From: an uncultured Gammaproteobacteria bacterium
GTDB taxonomy: Bacteria > Pseudomonadota > Gammaproteobacteria > HK1
Direction: 5' to 3'
Assembly (NCBI GenBank): GCA_958295835.1
Contig: OY282378.1
Coordinates: forward strand, 5,481,694-5,545,693
Length of the DNA stretch: 64,000 nucleotides
Below, piece after piece: positions 42,168-55,723 of this stretch. The translations under genes were made by a program, and so were the position numbers. Below the pieces are notes generated by a model. That model had not been told where the DNA came from. It ran no database searches and saw nothing but the letters and a program-made list of their open reading frames with translations. Every line of letters begins with the position of its first letter. Within the stretch, counting starts at the first letter, position 1.

Positions 42168-43724
42168 TCAGAACGCCTCGTCCGGCAGCTCGCGCCGGCG
42201 GCGGGCCACGAACTCGTCGATCCCTTGCGCAACCCCCTCGTCGAGCGGAGGCGGCTCGAACGAGTCGATGAGCGAGGCCGCGACGGCGGCGGCCCGCGTC
42301 TCCACGTCCTGCCGGCCCTCCTCCGCCCACTGGTCCCAGGTGCCGGACTCCGCCGTCATCGGGCGGTAGAACACCGAATCGTAGTGCTCGATGGTATGGC
42401 CGTGGCCGAAGAAGTGTCCGGAAGGGCCGACCTCGCGGATCGCGTCGAGGGCGAGTGTTCCGTCGTCGACGTCGAGCCCCCCGACGAGGCCGAGGAGGTG
42501 GGAGAGCTGATCCGCGTCGATCACCATCTTGGCGAAGCTCGCCGACAGCCCGCTCTCCAGAAACCCTGCCGCGTGCAGGACGAAATGCACGCGCCCGAGC
42601 AGGGCGGAGAGCATCGCGATCATCGACTGCGCACCGGCGTCCGCGTCGCAGGCCTTCGAGCCGGTGCGCATCCCGGCGGTGCGGGACGGCACTCCGTAAC
42701 GCCGTGCGAGCTGGGTGATCGCCAGCCCGAGCATGACCGTCTCCGCGGTCCCGTAGGTGGGCGCGCCCGACTGCATGGACACGGTGGCCAGGGTGTTGCC
42801 GTAGACCACCGGGGTACCGGGGCGCACGAGCTGGGCGAAGGCCATGCCGGCCACCGCCTCCGCGTTGAGCTGGGCCAGCGCGCCGGCCGTGGTCACCGGC
42901 GTGTTCGCGCCCTGCATGATGAACGGGGAGACGAGCAGGGCTTGGCCGTGCCGCGCGTAGACCTTCATGGCGCCGAGCATGGTCGCGTCCCACACCAGGG
43001 GGGAGTTGCCGTTGACGAGCGAGATCAGCACGGTGCGCTCGCCGGCATCCGCTCCGCCGAATACGATGCGGGCCATCTCCACGCAGTCCATCGCCCGCTC
43101 CGGCGAGGTCACCGCGCCCATGAACGGCTTGTCGGAGTGACGCACGTGGGCGCGAAAGGTCTCGAGGTGGCGCTTGGGAATCGGCACGTCCTGCGGCTCG
43201 CAGATGATGCCGCCCGAGTGGTTGAGGGCCGGGAGCCGCCAGGCGAGCTTGATGAAATTCTCCAGGTCTTCGAGCGTTCCCCGGCGCCGGACGCCGTGCA
43301 GGTCGCGCACGTAGGGCGGTCCGTAGACCGGGGCGAGGACGAGGTTCGAGCCGCCGATCACCACGCTACGCTCGGGGTTGCGCGCGTGCTGGGTGAATCG
43401 GTCGGGGGCCATCGCGAGCCGGGCCATCGCGAGCTCGCGCGGGATGCGCACCCGCTCGCCGGCGATCTCCGCTCCGGCCTCGCGCCATAGCGCAAGCGCC
43501 TCCGGGTCGCCGCGGAAGTCCAAGCCGATCTCTTCGAGGATCCGCATCGACGCTCGATGGACGGCCTCCTCGGATTCGGGGTCGAGAAGCGCGTAGGTCG
43601 GGATGCGGTTGATCGGCTGGACGATCGACTCGACGCTGCGCCGTGCACGGGCCGCCGCGGCCTGCCGGATCCCGCCGCGGCGCCGGCCGACGCGGGTCGC
43701 CGCGGGCGGATGACCGCGCTTCAT
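42168..43724 (-). CDS. MttB-like trimethylamine/betaine methyltransferase family protein (1)
   Basis: A 518-residue TIM-barrel methyltransferase of the MttB superfamily: AVHRASMRILEEIGLDFRGDPEAL, FTQHARNPERSVVIGG, GGIICEPQDVP, LVNGNSPLVWDATMLGAMKVYARHGQALLVSPFIMQGANTPVT, and PSGHFFGHGHTIEHYDSVFYRP near the end. There is no in-frame TAG, so it is a non-pyrrolysine member (glycine betaine-type or related quaternary amine). No corrinoid protein or reductive activator is in the window. ATG 43724 has a poor ribosome site and the N-terminal 35 residues are Arg-rich. Confidence 0.88.
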   Translation of the reverse strand: MKRGHPPAATRVGRRRGGIRQAAAARARRSVESIVQPINRIPTYALLDPESEEAVHRASMRILEEIGLDFRGDPEALALWREAGAEIAGERVRIPRELAMARLAMAPDRFTQHARNPERSVVIGGSNLVLAPVYGPPYVRDLHGVRRRGTLEDLENFIKLAWRLPALNHSGGIICEPQDVPIPKRHLETFRAHVRHSDKPFMGAVTSPERAMDCVEMARIVFGGADAGERTVLISLVNGNSPLVWDATMLGAMKVYARHGQALLVSPFIMQGANTPVTTAGALAQLNAEAVAGMAFAQLVRPGTPVVYGNTLATVSMQSGAPTYGTAETVMLGLAITQLARRYGVPSRTAGMRTGSKACDADAGAQSMIAMLSALLGRVHFVLHAAGFLESGLSASFAKMVIDADQLSHLLGLVGGLDVDDGTLALDAIREVGPSGHFFGHGHTIEHYDSVFYRPMTAESGTWDQWAEEGRQDVETRAAAVAASLIDSFEPPPLDEGVAQGIDEFVARRRRELPDEAF

Positions 43725-43955
43725 GGATGTCGTCCAGGGCGTGGTGGCCGATGCGTACCGCGAGAGACTTCGCACGGCGGCAGCGCGATCCGAGGAGACC
43801 CGCCACGGAGGTGTCTCTGCGCCGGTAGCCGGCAGTGCCTCATCAACCATCCTCATTCTGAAACATCAGGCGGTCCCGCGTGGAGGATCGCTACCGACGG
43901 AACATCTTCGGCGAGAGCTCGCCAAGTCCCGCGCCCCTCCCGGCGACTCGCAGCC

Positions 43956-45545
43956 TCAGAAATCCGTCGGCGCCCCGCCCTCGCGCTTGCGCCGTTCCAC
44001 GAACGCTTCGAGCTCCTCACGGATCGCCTCGTCCATCGGCGGCGCCTCGAACTCGGCGAGGATCTTCTTCCAGATGGCGTTGGCCCGCCGCGGGGTGTCG
44101 ATCGCGCCGCGTTCCTCCCAGCTCTCGAAGTTGCTCCAGTCGGAGAGGAAGGGGCCGTAGAACGCGGTCTCGTAGCGGTCCTGGGTGTGCCGGCAGCCGA
44201 AGAAGTGGCCGGTGGAGCCCACCTCCCGGATGGCGTCGACCGCGACGTCGTCGTCCGTCACCGGGACCGGCTTCAGGTAGGCGATGATCTGCTGCAGCGT
44301 CTCGCAGTCCATCACGAACTTCTCATACGAGGCGCACAGCCCCCCTTCCAGCCAGCCCGCCGCGTGGTAGACCACGTTCACCCCCGCCGCCACCGCCGAC
44401 CACAGCGAGAACGCGCTCTCCCACGCGGCCTGGGCGTCCGGGCAGTTCGCGGCGCAGGCGTTGGAGGCGCGCAGCGGCAGCCCGTAGAAGCGGGCCATCT
44501 GGCCCGACATCTGGGTGGCGCGGATGTACTCCGGGGTCCCGAAGGCGGGTGCGCCGGTGCGCATGTCCACGTTCGAGGTGAACGATCCGATGGCGCAGGG
44601 CACGCCCGGCCTGATGCACTGGAGCAGCACGATGGCGGCGAGCCCCTCGGCCACGAACTGCGCCACCGCGCCGGCCAGGGTCACCGGGGCCATCGCCCCG
44701 GCCAGGGTGAAGGGGGTGACGATGACGGGCTGCCCGCGGCGCGCGAGCCGCATGGCGCCGTCGAGCATCGGCCAGTCGTGCTTGAGCGGCGAGGAGGAGT
44801 TGATGTTGGTGTACATGCGCGGCGCCGCCTCGAACGCCTCGGGCGTGAGCCCGCCCGCGATGCGGACCATCTCCATCACGTCCTCGATGCGCGCGGTGCC
44901 GAGCGCATAGGCATGCGGGACTTTGTCGGTGAGGGTGAGCTTGTCGTGGAGGCAGTCGAGATGGCGTATCGAGGGGTGCAGGTCCACCGGCTCCACCGGA
45001 TAGCCGCCGGCCATGTGGATGCAGTTGAAGTACTGGGTGAGCTTGAGCAGGTCCCGGTAGCTCTCGCGGTCGCCGGGGCGCCGCCCGCGGTCGAGGTCGG
45101 AGCAGTTGGGCGGGCTGGAGACGTTGACGAACGCCATGTGGCGCCCTCCGATGGGAACCGCACGCTCGGGGTTGCGCGGAGTGATGGTGAAGTGCGCGGG
45201 CGCGAGGCCGACCTTCTCCATCACCAGCTCCCGGCCCATGCGCACGTTGGTGCTGCCCGGGCGGGTCTCGCAGCCGGTGGCCTTCAGGACCTCGCGGGCT
45301 TCCTCGTTCAGGAACTCGATCCCGATCTCCTCGAGCACCCGCATCGCCCCGTCGTGTATCGCCTGCACCTGCTCCCCGGTGAGCGGCTCGGTGGGGGCGT
45401 CGGTGTTCACGGGGATCTCCCACGGAAGCTGGCGGACCGCCGGTCCCGCGCCGCGGCGGTTGGCGCTACGTCCCCCGGAGCGGCGCGTGCGCCGCGCCAC
45501 CGTCCTTCCCTGATCCGTCGTCATGCGTCCGGATGCTCCGCGCAT
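43956..45545 (-). CDS. MttB-like trimethylamine/betaine methyltransferase family protein (2)
   Basis: A 529-residue paralogue: QAIHDGAMRVLEEIGIEFLNEEA, FTITPRNPERAVPIGGRHMAFVNVSSPPNC, INSSSPLKHDWPMLDGAMRLARRGQPVIVTPFTLAGAMAPVT, GSTGHFFGCRHTQDRYETAFYGP. No in-frame TAG. GGGGAGG lies 5 bases before ATG 45545, so that start is preferred to ATG 45524. Downstream of the malonyl-CoA decarboxylase gene by 20 bp. The two paralogues together suggest use of methylated amines or betaines, with corrinoid partners elsewhere. Confidence 0.88.
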   Translation of the reverse strand: MRGASGRMTTDQGRTVARRTRRSGGRSANRRGAGPAVRQLPWEIPVNTDAPTEPLTGEQVQAIHDGAMRVLEEIGIEFLNEEAREVLKATGCETRPGSTNVRMGRELVMEKVGLAPAHFTITPRNPERAVPIGGRHMAFVNVSSPPNCSDLDRGRRPGDRESYRDLLKLTQYFNCIHMAGGYPVEPVDLHPSIRHLDCLHDKLTLTDKVPHAYALGTARIEDVMEMVRIAGGLTPEAFEAAPRMYTNINSSSPLKHDWPMLDGAMRLARRGQPVIVTPFTLAGAMAPVTLAGAVAQFVAEGLAAIVLLQCIRPGVPCAIGSFTSNVDMRTGAPAFGTPEYIRATQMSGQMARFYGLPLRASNACAANCPDAQAAWESAFSLWSAVAAGVNVVYHAAGWLEGGLCASYEKFVMDCETLQQIIAYLKPVPVTDDDVAVDAIREVGSTGHFFGCRHTQDRYETAFYGPFLSDWSNFESWEERGAIDTPRRANAIWKKILAEFEAPPMDEAIREELEAFVERRKREGGAPTDF

Positions 45546-45565
45546 CGATGCCTCCCCGACATGGT

Positions 45566-46915
45566 TCAGGTCAGCCCCCCCCGCTTCAAGGCGACGCCGG
45601 CCGGGCCGGCGAGGGAGGCGATCGCCCGGGAATGGGCGATCAGGCCCTCATTGACGAATGCCTCATGATTGGCGACGACGGCCGCCTCGTCGTAGATGTA
45701 GTTCACCATCATGCCGGCGGACTGGATGAGGCCGGTCGGCGACGGGTCGCTCATCCAGTTGATCCGATCGAGCCGGGCTCCGTTGCGCAGGTGAAACCGG
45801 GCGACCGGGTCGAGTGGGTGCATCCCGCGCTTCGCGCGCAGCAGGTAGTGCGCGCAGAGCCGCGTCAGGCTGGCCCTGGCATGTTCGCCGGGCGCGGTGT
45901 CGGCCGGCCAGTCCGCGGTCTCGATGCCGTCGAGCCTGATCTCCCCGCCGTCCGGCCCGGCGGGCAGCCGCCCCGCCTGCGCCTCGCGGATCAGCCATTT
46001 GCGGAAGCCGGGGATCGGGGAAAGGGTGGCGAACCGGCGCAGCCTCGGAATCTCCGCCGCCAGCTCCCGCACCACCTGCTTGATGAGGAAGTTGCCGAAG
46101 GAGATCCCGGCGAGCCCCCGCTGGCAGTTGCTGATGGAGTAGAAGATGGCGGTATCCGCCTCGACCTCCGGCTCCACCGCCCCGAACAGCAGGTCCGTGA
46201 CCGAGCCGGCCAGCCCCTTGCACAGCGCGACCTCGACGAAGATGAGCGGCTCGTCGGGCAGCGAGGGATGGAAGAACCCGAAGCAGCGCCGGTCCGCTTG
46301 CAGGCGGCGGCGCAGGTCGTCCCAGTCGAGCACCTGGTGCACCGCCTCGTACTGGATGATCTTCTCCAGCACGATGGCCGGCGTGCGCCAGTCGATGCGA
46401 TGCAGCTCGAGGAATCCGCGGTTGAACCAGGAACGGAACACGTGCACGAAGTCGTCGTCCACGAGCTTGAGCTCCGGGCTCCCGGACAACGCTTCGAGCA
46501 GGGCCACGCGCATCGCCACGATGTCGCGCGTTCCGTCCGGGGCGGTGTTCATCAGGCGCAGCAGCTCCTGGCGCCGTGGCTCGGCCGCCGCCGCCAGCGC
46601 TGCCGCGGTTTCCGGATCCGGCGACGCGCGGTAGCGTTCGAGAGCCGCGTCGAGGGCGGTGGGATCGGCGCCGAGGTCGTTGCGCAGGAACTCGAAGAAC
46701 CCCTCGCGCCCGGCGGCGTCGAGACGGGCGAACGCATCCAGCGTACTCCGGGCCAGCGTCACCACCGACGCCTCCCCCTTGGTGCGGAGCAGGGCGCGGC
46801 ACAGCTCCCGGATGTCCTCGCCCGATCGCCCTCCCGCCCGTCGACCGAGGAGCCCCTGCCCCGCCGCCGTGAGGCCGGCGATGACGTCCTTCCAGAATGC
46901 TCTCCGCAGCCTCAT
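45566..46915 (-). CDS. Malonyl-CoA decarboxylase
   Basis: A 449-residue enzyme converting malonyl-CoA to acetyl-CoA and CO2. An N-terminal helical domain (ELCRALLRTKGEASVV ... FFEFLRNDLG) is followed by the GNAT-like catalytic domain: WFNRGFLELHRIDWRTPAIVLEKIIQYEAVH, RRCFGFFHPSLPDEPLIFVEVAL, DTAIFYSISNCQRGLAGISFGNFLIKQV, ATLSPIPGFRKWL, PVARFHLRNGARLDRINWMSDPS. Active-site Ser and His lie in the SPIPGF and PVARFHL regions. Follows the fused ABC exporter gene by 41 bp; no malonate activation genes are adjacent. Confidence 0.93.
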   Translation of the reverse strand: MRLRRAFWKDVIAGLTAAGQGLLGRRAGGRSGEDIRELCRALLRTKGEASVVTLARSTLDAFARLDAAGREGFFEFLRNDLGADPTALDAALERYRASPDPETAAALAAAAEPRRQELLRLMNTAPDGTRDIVAMRVALLEALSGSPELKLVDDDFVHVFRSWFNRGFLELHRIDWRTPAIVLEKIIQYEAVHQVLDWDDLRRRLQADRRCFGFFHPSLPDEPLIFVEVALCKGLAGSVTDLLFGAVEPEVEADTAIFYSISNCQRGLAGISFGNFLIKQVVRELAAEIPRLRRFATLSPIPGFRKWLIREAQAGRLPAGPDGGEIRLDGIETADWPADTAPGEHARASLTRLCAHYLLRAKRGMHPLDPVARFHLRNGARLDRINWMSDPSPTGLIQSAGMMVNYIYDEAAVVANHEAFVNEGLIAHSRAIASLAGPAGVALKRGGLT

Positions 46916-46956
46916 CGCGAATCGCTCCCGATGTACCAGGATCCGAGGCCGGTCCG

Positions 46957-50622
<3,666 letters not shown>

Positions 50623-50907
50623 GGATTGGAGCTCGCCGGTTGAAGGAATCGGGGCTGTTTCGGCGTCCGGTGTCGGACGCGGCGGTCGTCAAGGCGGAAG
50701 ATTCCCCGCTCCGGGAGCCTGCCGGGGCCCGTCGAATCGTACAGCGCCCACGCGGCCCTTGCACCGTACCGCATCCGGCCGGAAACATGCTCGCCTCCCG
50801 CAACGCCCGCCACTATCATGGCGCACCCCTGCCCCCGTCGCCCCACCGATGTTCGATCGCGCACGTAGCCCGTCCGCTCCGGCGACGCTCCACCCGGCCC
50901 CCGCGTG

Positions 50908-51636
50908 ATGCTCCTGTTCGCGAGCGATGTGCACCTCGCCGCGCACCGTCCGGGCGCGGTCGCCGCGTTCTCGGCGTTTCTCTCCGGTCCGGTGCGACGG
51001 GCGGACCGCCTCTACCTCCTCGGCGACGTGTTCGATCTGTGGCTGGGCGACGACGACGACCGCAGGCCCCACCCCGAGGTCGAGGTCGCGCTTGCCGAGA
51101 CCGTTGCGGCGGGCGTTCCCATCGACCTGATCCGCGGCAACCACGATTTCCTGCTCGGCGACGCATTCGCCGAACGCACCGGCTGCGGGCTCGTCGCCGA
51201 GCCGCTCGTCATCGAGGTCGGCGGCGAACGGGCGGTGCTCCTGCACGGAGATACGCTCTGTACCCGCGACGTCGAGTACCAGGCGTTCCGGCACTACGCG
51301 CGCGACCCCGGGAATCAGCGGGCCTTCCTCGCGCGTCCGATCGAGGAGCGGGCGCGCGAAGCGGCCGGGATCCGCGCCACGTCGGACACCCGGACCCGGC
51401 TCAAGCCGGAGGACATCATGGACGTCACCGACGAAGAAGTGGTGCGGGTGCTCTCGGAATGCGCCGCGGCACGGATGATCCACGGACACACGCATCGCCC
51501 GGCCATCCACGAGCTCGACCTGGACGTCGGCCCTGCCACCCGCATCGTTCTCGGGGACTGGTACGACCGGGGCACGGTGCTCGTATGGGACGAGGTCGGC
51601 TGCCGGCTCATGTCACCGGAGAGACTGTCGGCCTGA
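50908..51636 (+). CDS. lpxH: UDP-2,3-diacylglucosamine diphosphatase
   Basis: A 242-residue calcineurin-like phosphoesterase that makes lipid X in lipid A synthesis, at the inner membrane face. Metal motifs in order: FASDVHL, LLGDVFDLWLGDD, IRGNHDFLLGD, LLHGDTLCTRD, and MIHGHTHRPAIHEL. The DTLCTRDVEYQAFR segment separates LpxH from other phosphoesterases. ATG 50908 or GTG 50905 may be used. It diverges from the fused exporter gene. Confidence 0.92.
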   Translation: MLLFASDVHLAAHRPGAVAAFSAFLSGPVRRADRLYLLGDVFDLWLGDDDDRRPHPEVEVALAETVAAGVPIDLIRGNHDFLLGDAFAERTGCGLVAEPLVIEVGGERAVLLHGDTLCTRDVEYQAFRHYARDPGNQRAFLARPIEERAREAAGIRATSDTRTRLKPEDIMDVTDEEVVRVLSECAAARMIHGHTHRPAIHELDLDVGPATRIVLGDWYDRGTVLVWDEVGCRLMSPERLSA

Positions 51637-51704
51637 GCGAACGTCATCGTGCTTCCTGCTCACCCGGGAACCCGTGGCGTCGCCTCAGCCGTCGTCGTAC
51701 GTGC

Positions 51705-52283
51705 CTATCGGCGCCGCGGCGCGACACGTTCGAAGCACATGGTGCGCAGCCGCCAGCGGGCGGCGTCCGCATCGACGTCGATCACGACGAGCGAGGGGCC
51801 GCCGAAGGTCCGATCGCGCCCCGCCGCGCCGGGGTTGACGATCCACGGGCGCGCGCCGCGGTCGATGCACCGCCGGTGGGTATGCCCGTAGACCACGACG
51901 CGGGCATCGGGATAACGCTCGCGCAGCCATCCGTGCCGGCGCTCCACCCGCGTGATCTGGTGCCCGTGGATCACCGCGAGCCGGCCGCCCGGCAGCGAAA
52001 GTTCGGCCTCCCACGGAAGCTGCTCCAGCCGCCGGTACTCGCCCGGGTCCCACTTCGAAGCGATGTCGTTGTTGCCGCGCACCGCGGCCACCTGCCGGCC
52101 CGGGCGGGCGAGCGCATCGAGCACCGCACCGCTGCCGATGTCCCCGGCGTGGACCGCGATCCGGCACCGCTCGACGACCTTCGCGATCCGGGGATCGAGA
52201 TGGCCGTGGGTGTCGGAGACGATCGCGACCCGGAGCCGGGTGTCCGGGCCCGGGGCATCATCGACGTGGGCGATCGGTGTCAT
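51705..52283 (-). CDS. YfcE/MJ0936-type metallophosphoesterase
   Basis: A 192-residue cytoplasmic phosphodiesterase: VAIVSDTHGHLDP, AVHAGDIGSGAVLDAL, AVRGNNDIAS, LAVIHGHQI, VVVYGHTHRRCIDRGARPWIVNPGAAGRDR. All five metal-binding motifs are present. The natural substrate is unknown. ATG 52283 keeps the N-terminus within 16 residues of the first motif. Convergent with lpxH, stops 68 bp apart. Confidence 0.9.
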   Translation of the reverse strand: MTPIAHVDDAPGPDTRLRVAIVSDTHGHLDPRIAKVVERCRIAVHAGDIGSGAVLDALARPGRQVAAVRGNNDIASKWDPGEYRRLEQLPWEAELSLPGGRLAVIHGHQITRVERRHGWLRERYPDARVVVYGHTHRRCIDRGARPWIVNPGAAGRDRTFGGPSLVVIDVDADAARWRLRTMCFERVAPRRR

Positions 52284-52616
52284 GAAGATTGCGGCGCACT
52301 GGCTACGCCGAGGCAGTGAAAGGCCAGAGGATGCCACGATGACCCGTGGTCCGGGCGCAGGGGCCGAGCCTTGTCCCGGAAACGATGAACATCGGGCCTT
52401 GTTTCAGTCAACAGAGTCAAGGGAGCAGTCCCTGAATACGGGGAATCCCGGTCGCTGGGCACTTTCAGGCAATGCGGCGCCTGGTTCGAGATCGGGCAAG
52501 TACGCCGCAATCAGCACCGCCGGACTTGTATGGCCAGCGGGAAGTCCCCGCACGGCGTGGACCGGGCGCCCATCTTTCGTTCGTTGGAGCGACAGAACGC
52601 ATGCGCCCCGGACCGA
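52284..52616. other. Intergenic stretch without a gene
   Basis: I see no coding region, RNA gene or repeat in these 333 bp between the phosphoesterase start and the livF stop. Confidence 0.5.
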
Positions 52617-53437
<821 letters not shown>

Positions 53438-53441
<4 letters not shown>

Positions 53442-53701
53442 CGTCGGCCGAAAGCAAAGCGCACGCCGGAGCCGCCGCCGCAAAACCCGCCCCATCCCCC
53501 GGTTGTCGCGATCATCGGCTTGCCCCATGGAATCCCGCTGATGGCGAGTCCGTCGCCGATGCCTTGCTGAATGCGAAAGCCACCGGGACAGTTCGATTCG
53601 CCGCTGGCCTTCGCGCCGGTGAAGAACGGGTTCGCCGAATCCGGCGACGAATCCACCCGCCGCAAGTGACCGAAGCTCTCCATGAAGATGACACCGCTCA
53701 C
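53438..53701 (-). CDS. Small protein coupled to livF, function unknown
   Basis: 87 codons with a strong GGGAGGT before GTG 53701 and a stop overlapping the livF ATG (ATGA). The opening SGVIFMESFGHLRR and the Gly/Trp-rich end (PMIATTGGWGGFCGGGSG) recall the start of lectin-like phage tail proteins, but that is only a resemblance. It may be the truncated edge of an inserted gene that took over translation of livF. Confidence 0.5.
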
Positions 53702-53754
53702 CCATGCACCTCCCTCGGTCGTTGCCCGAAGGGAGAACGAACGACGGTGTTCGA

Positions 53755-54363
53755 TTACCGGCGCCGTCCGGTCTCCCGTTCATTCGGAAACCGACACTTG
53801 CACTTGGTCAGAAGCGCCAGACTACGGGCGTCTTCGTAGAAATTCCCGAAGGAATCCGATCCTTCGATCCATGACCTCAACGATGCCCGCTTCACGTAAT
53901 CGGAAACACACTCCTGTACGTCCTGTCCCCTGTTCCGAGCACTCCGTTCGAATCCTCCCTTTACGAAACCCGAGAGATTCTCCGGCAGAACGGGAATTTC
54001 TTCCACGCGACAATCAAGCTCACTTGCAAGCGCACCCCGATCGATTGCCAGCCAGCATTCGATGTTTCGATCGGCCACTCCGAACAGCGTCAAGTGTTCG
54101 CAGTCGTTCGGAATCCTGCTTGATTCGCGCTTTTTGACTGTTCGCCAGGGATTCGCATCGGCATCCGTCAACACGACCAGGACGTCGCATTCCTTGCCGT
54201 CTTTCAAACCTATCAGCGACTTGCGAATTTCCCGCCGGAAAGATTCCCCCGAGCTGCCGCGGAAACGCCCCTCCGCCAACTCCGCGTCGGGACACCATCG
54301 CTTCGCCAACCCTCGAACGACGGATTCATCCATTGCACCCTGCACGTAATAGCCGATCCTCAT
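53755..54363 (-). CDS. TOPRIM-like effector of a second ATPase-effector pair
   Basis: A 202-residue protein encoded immediately after an AAA ATPase with ATGA overlap. IGYYVQGAMDESVVRGLAKR at the start occupies the position of the VEGxTE motif of DUF4276 and RloB-like proteins, VLVVLTDADANPW has a DxD as in TOPRIM folds, and GVADRNIECWLAID resembles the conserved E.W region. The assignment rests on these patterns and context. The segment is clearly less GC-rich than its neighbours, a sign of transfer. Confidence 0.65.
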   Translation of the reverse strand: MRIGYYVQGAMDESVVRGLAKRWCPDAELAEGRFRGSSGESFRREIRKSLIGLKDGKECDVLVVLTDADANPWRTVKKRESSRIPNDCEHLTLFGVADRNIECWLAIDRGALASELDCRVEEIPVLPENLSGFVKGGFERSARNRGQDVQECVSDYVKRASLRSWIEGSDSFGNFYEDARSLALLTKCKCRFPNERETGRRR

Positions 54364-55529
54364 CCCAGCATCTCCCGGAAGTGTTGCTCTCCCAACGGGA
54401 AATCCTTTTCGAGCCACTTTTTAACCCTGGCGGCGTCCGGTTGCGTTATCGACGTATGTCCCTGGCGTCGATCAAGCACGAAAACCCCGTCCAGGCGATC
54501 GTCGAAGAGATCGATGAAGTAGGGCGCGTGGGAAGTGAAGACGAATTGAGACCAACCAGGGGAGATCTTCTCGAACAGGGTTTTCAGACAACCGACGTAT
54601 ATTCCATTTTCCGGCTCCTCGATGATACACAACGGAGACGAGTTGTTCCTGTCCTGGATCATCAGGACGTAGGCCAGAGCCAGAAATCGCAACGTCCCGC
54701 TTGATGCGTCCGCCACAGACAACCAATGACCATCCCGGTCCTCGAAGGACATGAATACATGGTTCTCCAAGCCGGTGTTGAAATTGATGAGATCGAGCTC
54801 AGGCTCGATTTTCCGAACAACTGCCAGAAGCTCTCGATACGCGCGTTCGTCGGTGTTCTTCAGCCAGAACAGCACCGATGCGAGATTGCGTCCGTCGGGC
54901 ATGATGACATGCTGATGGGGCTTGTGAGCCGATCCTCTCATCGCAACGGGCGAGAGATCGTAATACACCCAACCGGTCAAGTAGCGTTTGAAGAGGATGG
55001 CTCTGGGGTTGGCTTCCGGATCGTAGAGACGCTGCAGCATCGTTGCATCCGTGGATGCATTCGTCTCAACGTAGTTCCGCGTCCCGTTCATGAAGCCTTT
55101 CTCGTTCAGGAGCCGAATCCGGCCGGCGCTGTTCTCCAGCAGCACCGTCTTGTCGAATCCTTCACCGGTGACACTCAGAACTTCCCGGTCCAGCCGTACC
55201 GTTGCTTCCCCCAATCCGGTATTTGGCGGCTTGATGGTCAACTCGTACTCGAAAGTCAATCTTTCTTCTTTATATATGCTGTCGGCCCTGACGTAGAAAT
55301 CCGTAGTAGCCTTGTCGAGTGCGGAATGAGTGATGCCGAACCGCCCGATCTGGGCCAAGTCCGCACATGCGTCGAACGTAATGAACGAGCTGCCGGACAC
55401 GAACCGCAGCGCTTGGCAGAGATTGGTTTTTCCGGAATTGTTCCTCCCAATCAGCAGATTGATTTCCCGTGGTTTGAATACGACGTTGATCAGGGACTTG
55501 AAGTTATCTACGCGAAATTCCTGCAACAT
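54360..55529 (-). CDS. AAA ATPase of a second ATPase-effector pair
   Basis: A 389-residue SMC/OLD-like ATPase: FRVDNFKSLINVVFKPREINLLIGRNNSGKTNL (Walker A at 28-35), SVADASSGTLRFLALAYVLM (signature) and LCIIEEPENGIYVG (Walker B), then FVFTSHAPYFIDLF. GGAGGAG precedes ATG 55529. Different from the ATPase at 21482: the sequences share only the family motifs. Together with the effector gene it interrupts the liv operon. Low GC compared with livG and livF. A phage-defence role is inference. Confidence 0.88.
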   Translation of the reverse strand: MLQEFRVDNFKSLINVVFKPREINLLIGRNNSGKTNLCQALRFVSGSSFITFDACADLAQIGRFGITHSALDKATTDFYVRADSIYKEERLTFEYELTIKPPNTGLGEATVRLDREVLSVTGEGFDKTVLLENSAGRIRLLNEKGFMNGTRNYVETNASTDATMLQRLYDPEANPRAILFKRYLTGWVYYDLSPVAMRGSAHKPHQHVIMPDGRNLASVLFWLKNTDERAYRELLAVVRKIEPELDLINFNTGLENHVFMSFEDRDGHWLSVADASSGTLRFLALAYVLMIQDRNNSSPLCIIEEPENGIYVGCLKTLFEKISPGWSQFVFTSHAPYFIDLFDDRLDGVFVLDRRQGHTSITQPDAARVKKWLEKDFPLGEQHFREMLG

Positions 55530-55723
55530 GGCAAGCTCCTCCACGAGGCTTCCGGTACGCTGCGCCGAGTCCGTGAGCGGCGGGTCAATCGTAATGCACC
55601 AGCATGGCATATGCCATTTCATTCGCTGACGGCACGTCCGATCGCACCCGTTCCTTCCCGGTCAACGCCAGCAGTCCCCCATCGCCGCGTGGATGGATCC
55701 CCTCGGCCGCACCACCTGTGGCA

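Noticed and set aside
42168..45545. Pyrrolysine-containing MttB
   Set aside because: Both frames are open with no in-frame TAG at the expected position.
52440..52520. tRNA-like GGTTCGAGATC
   Set aside because: No acceptor stem or anticodon arm could be folded around it.
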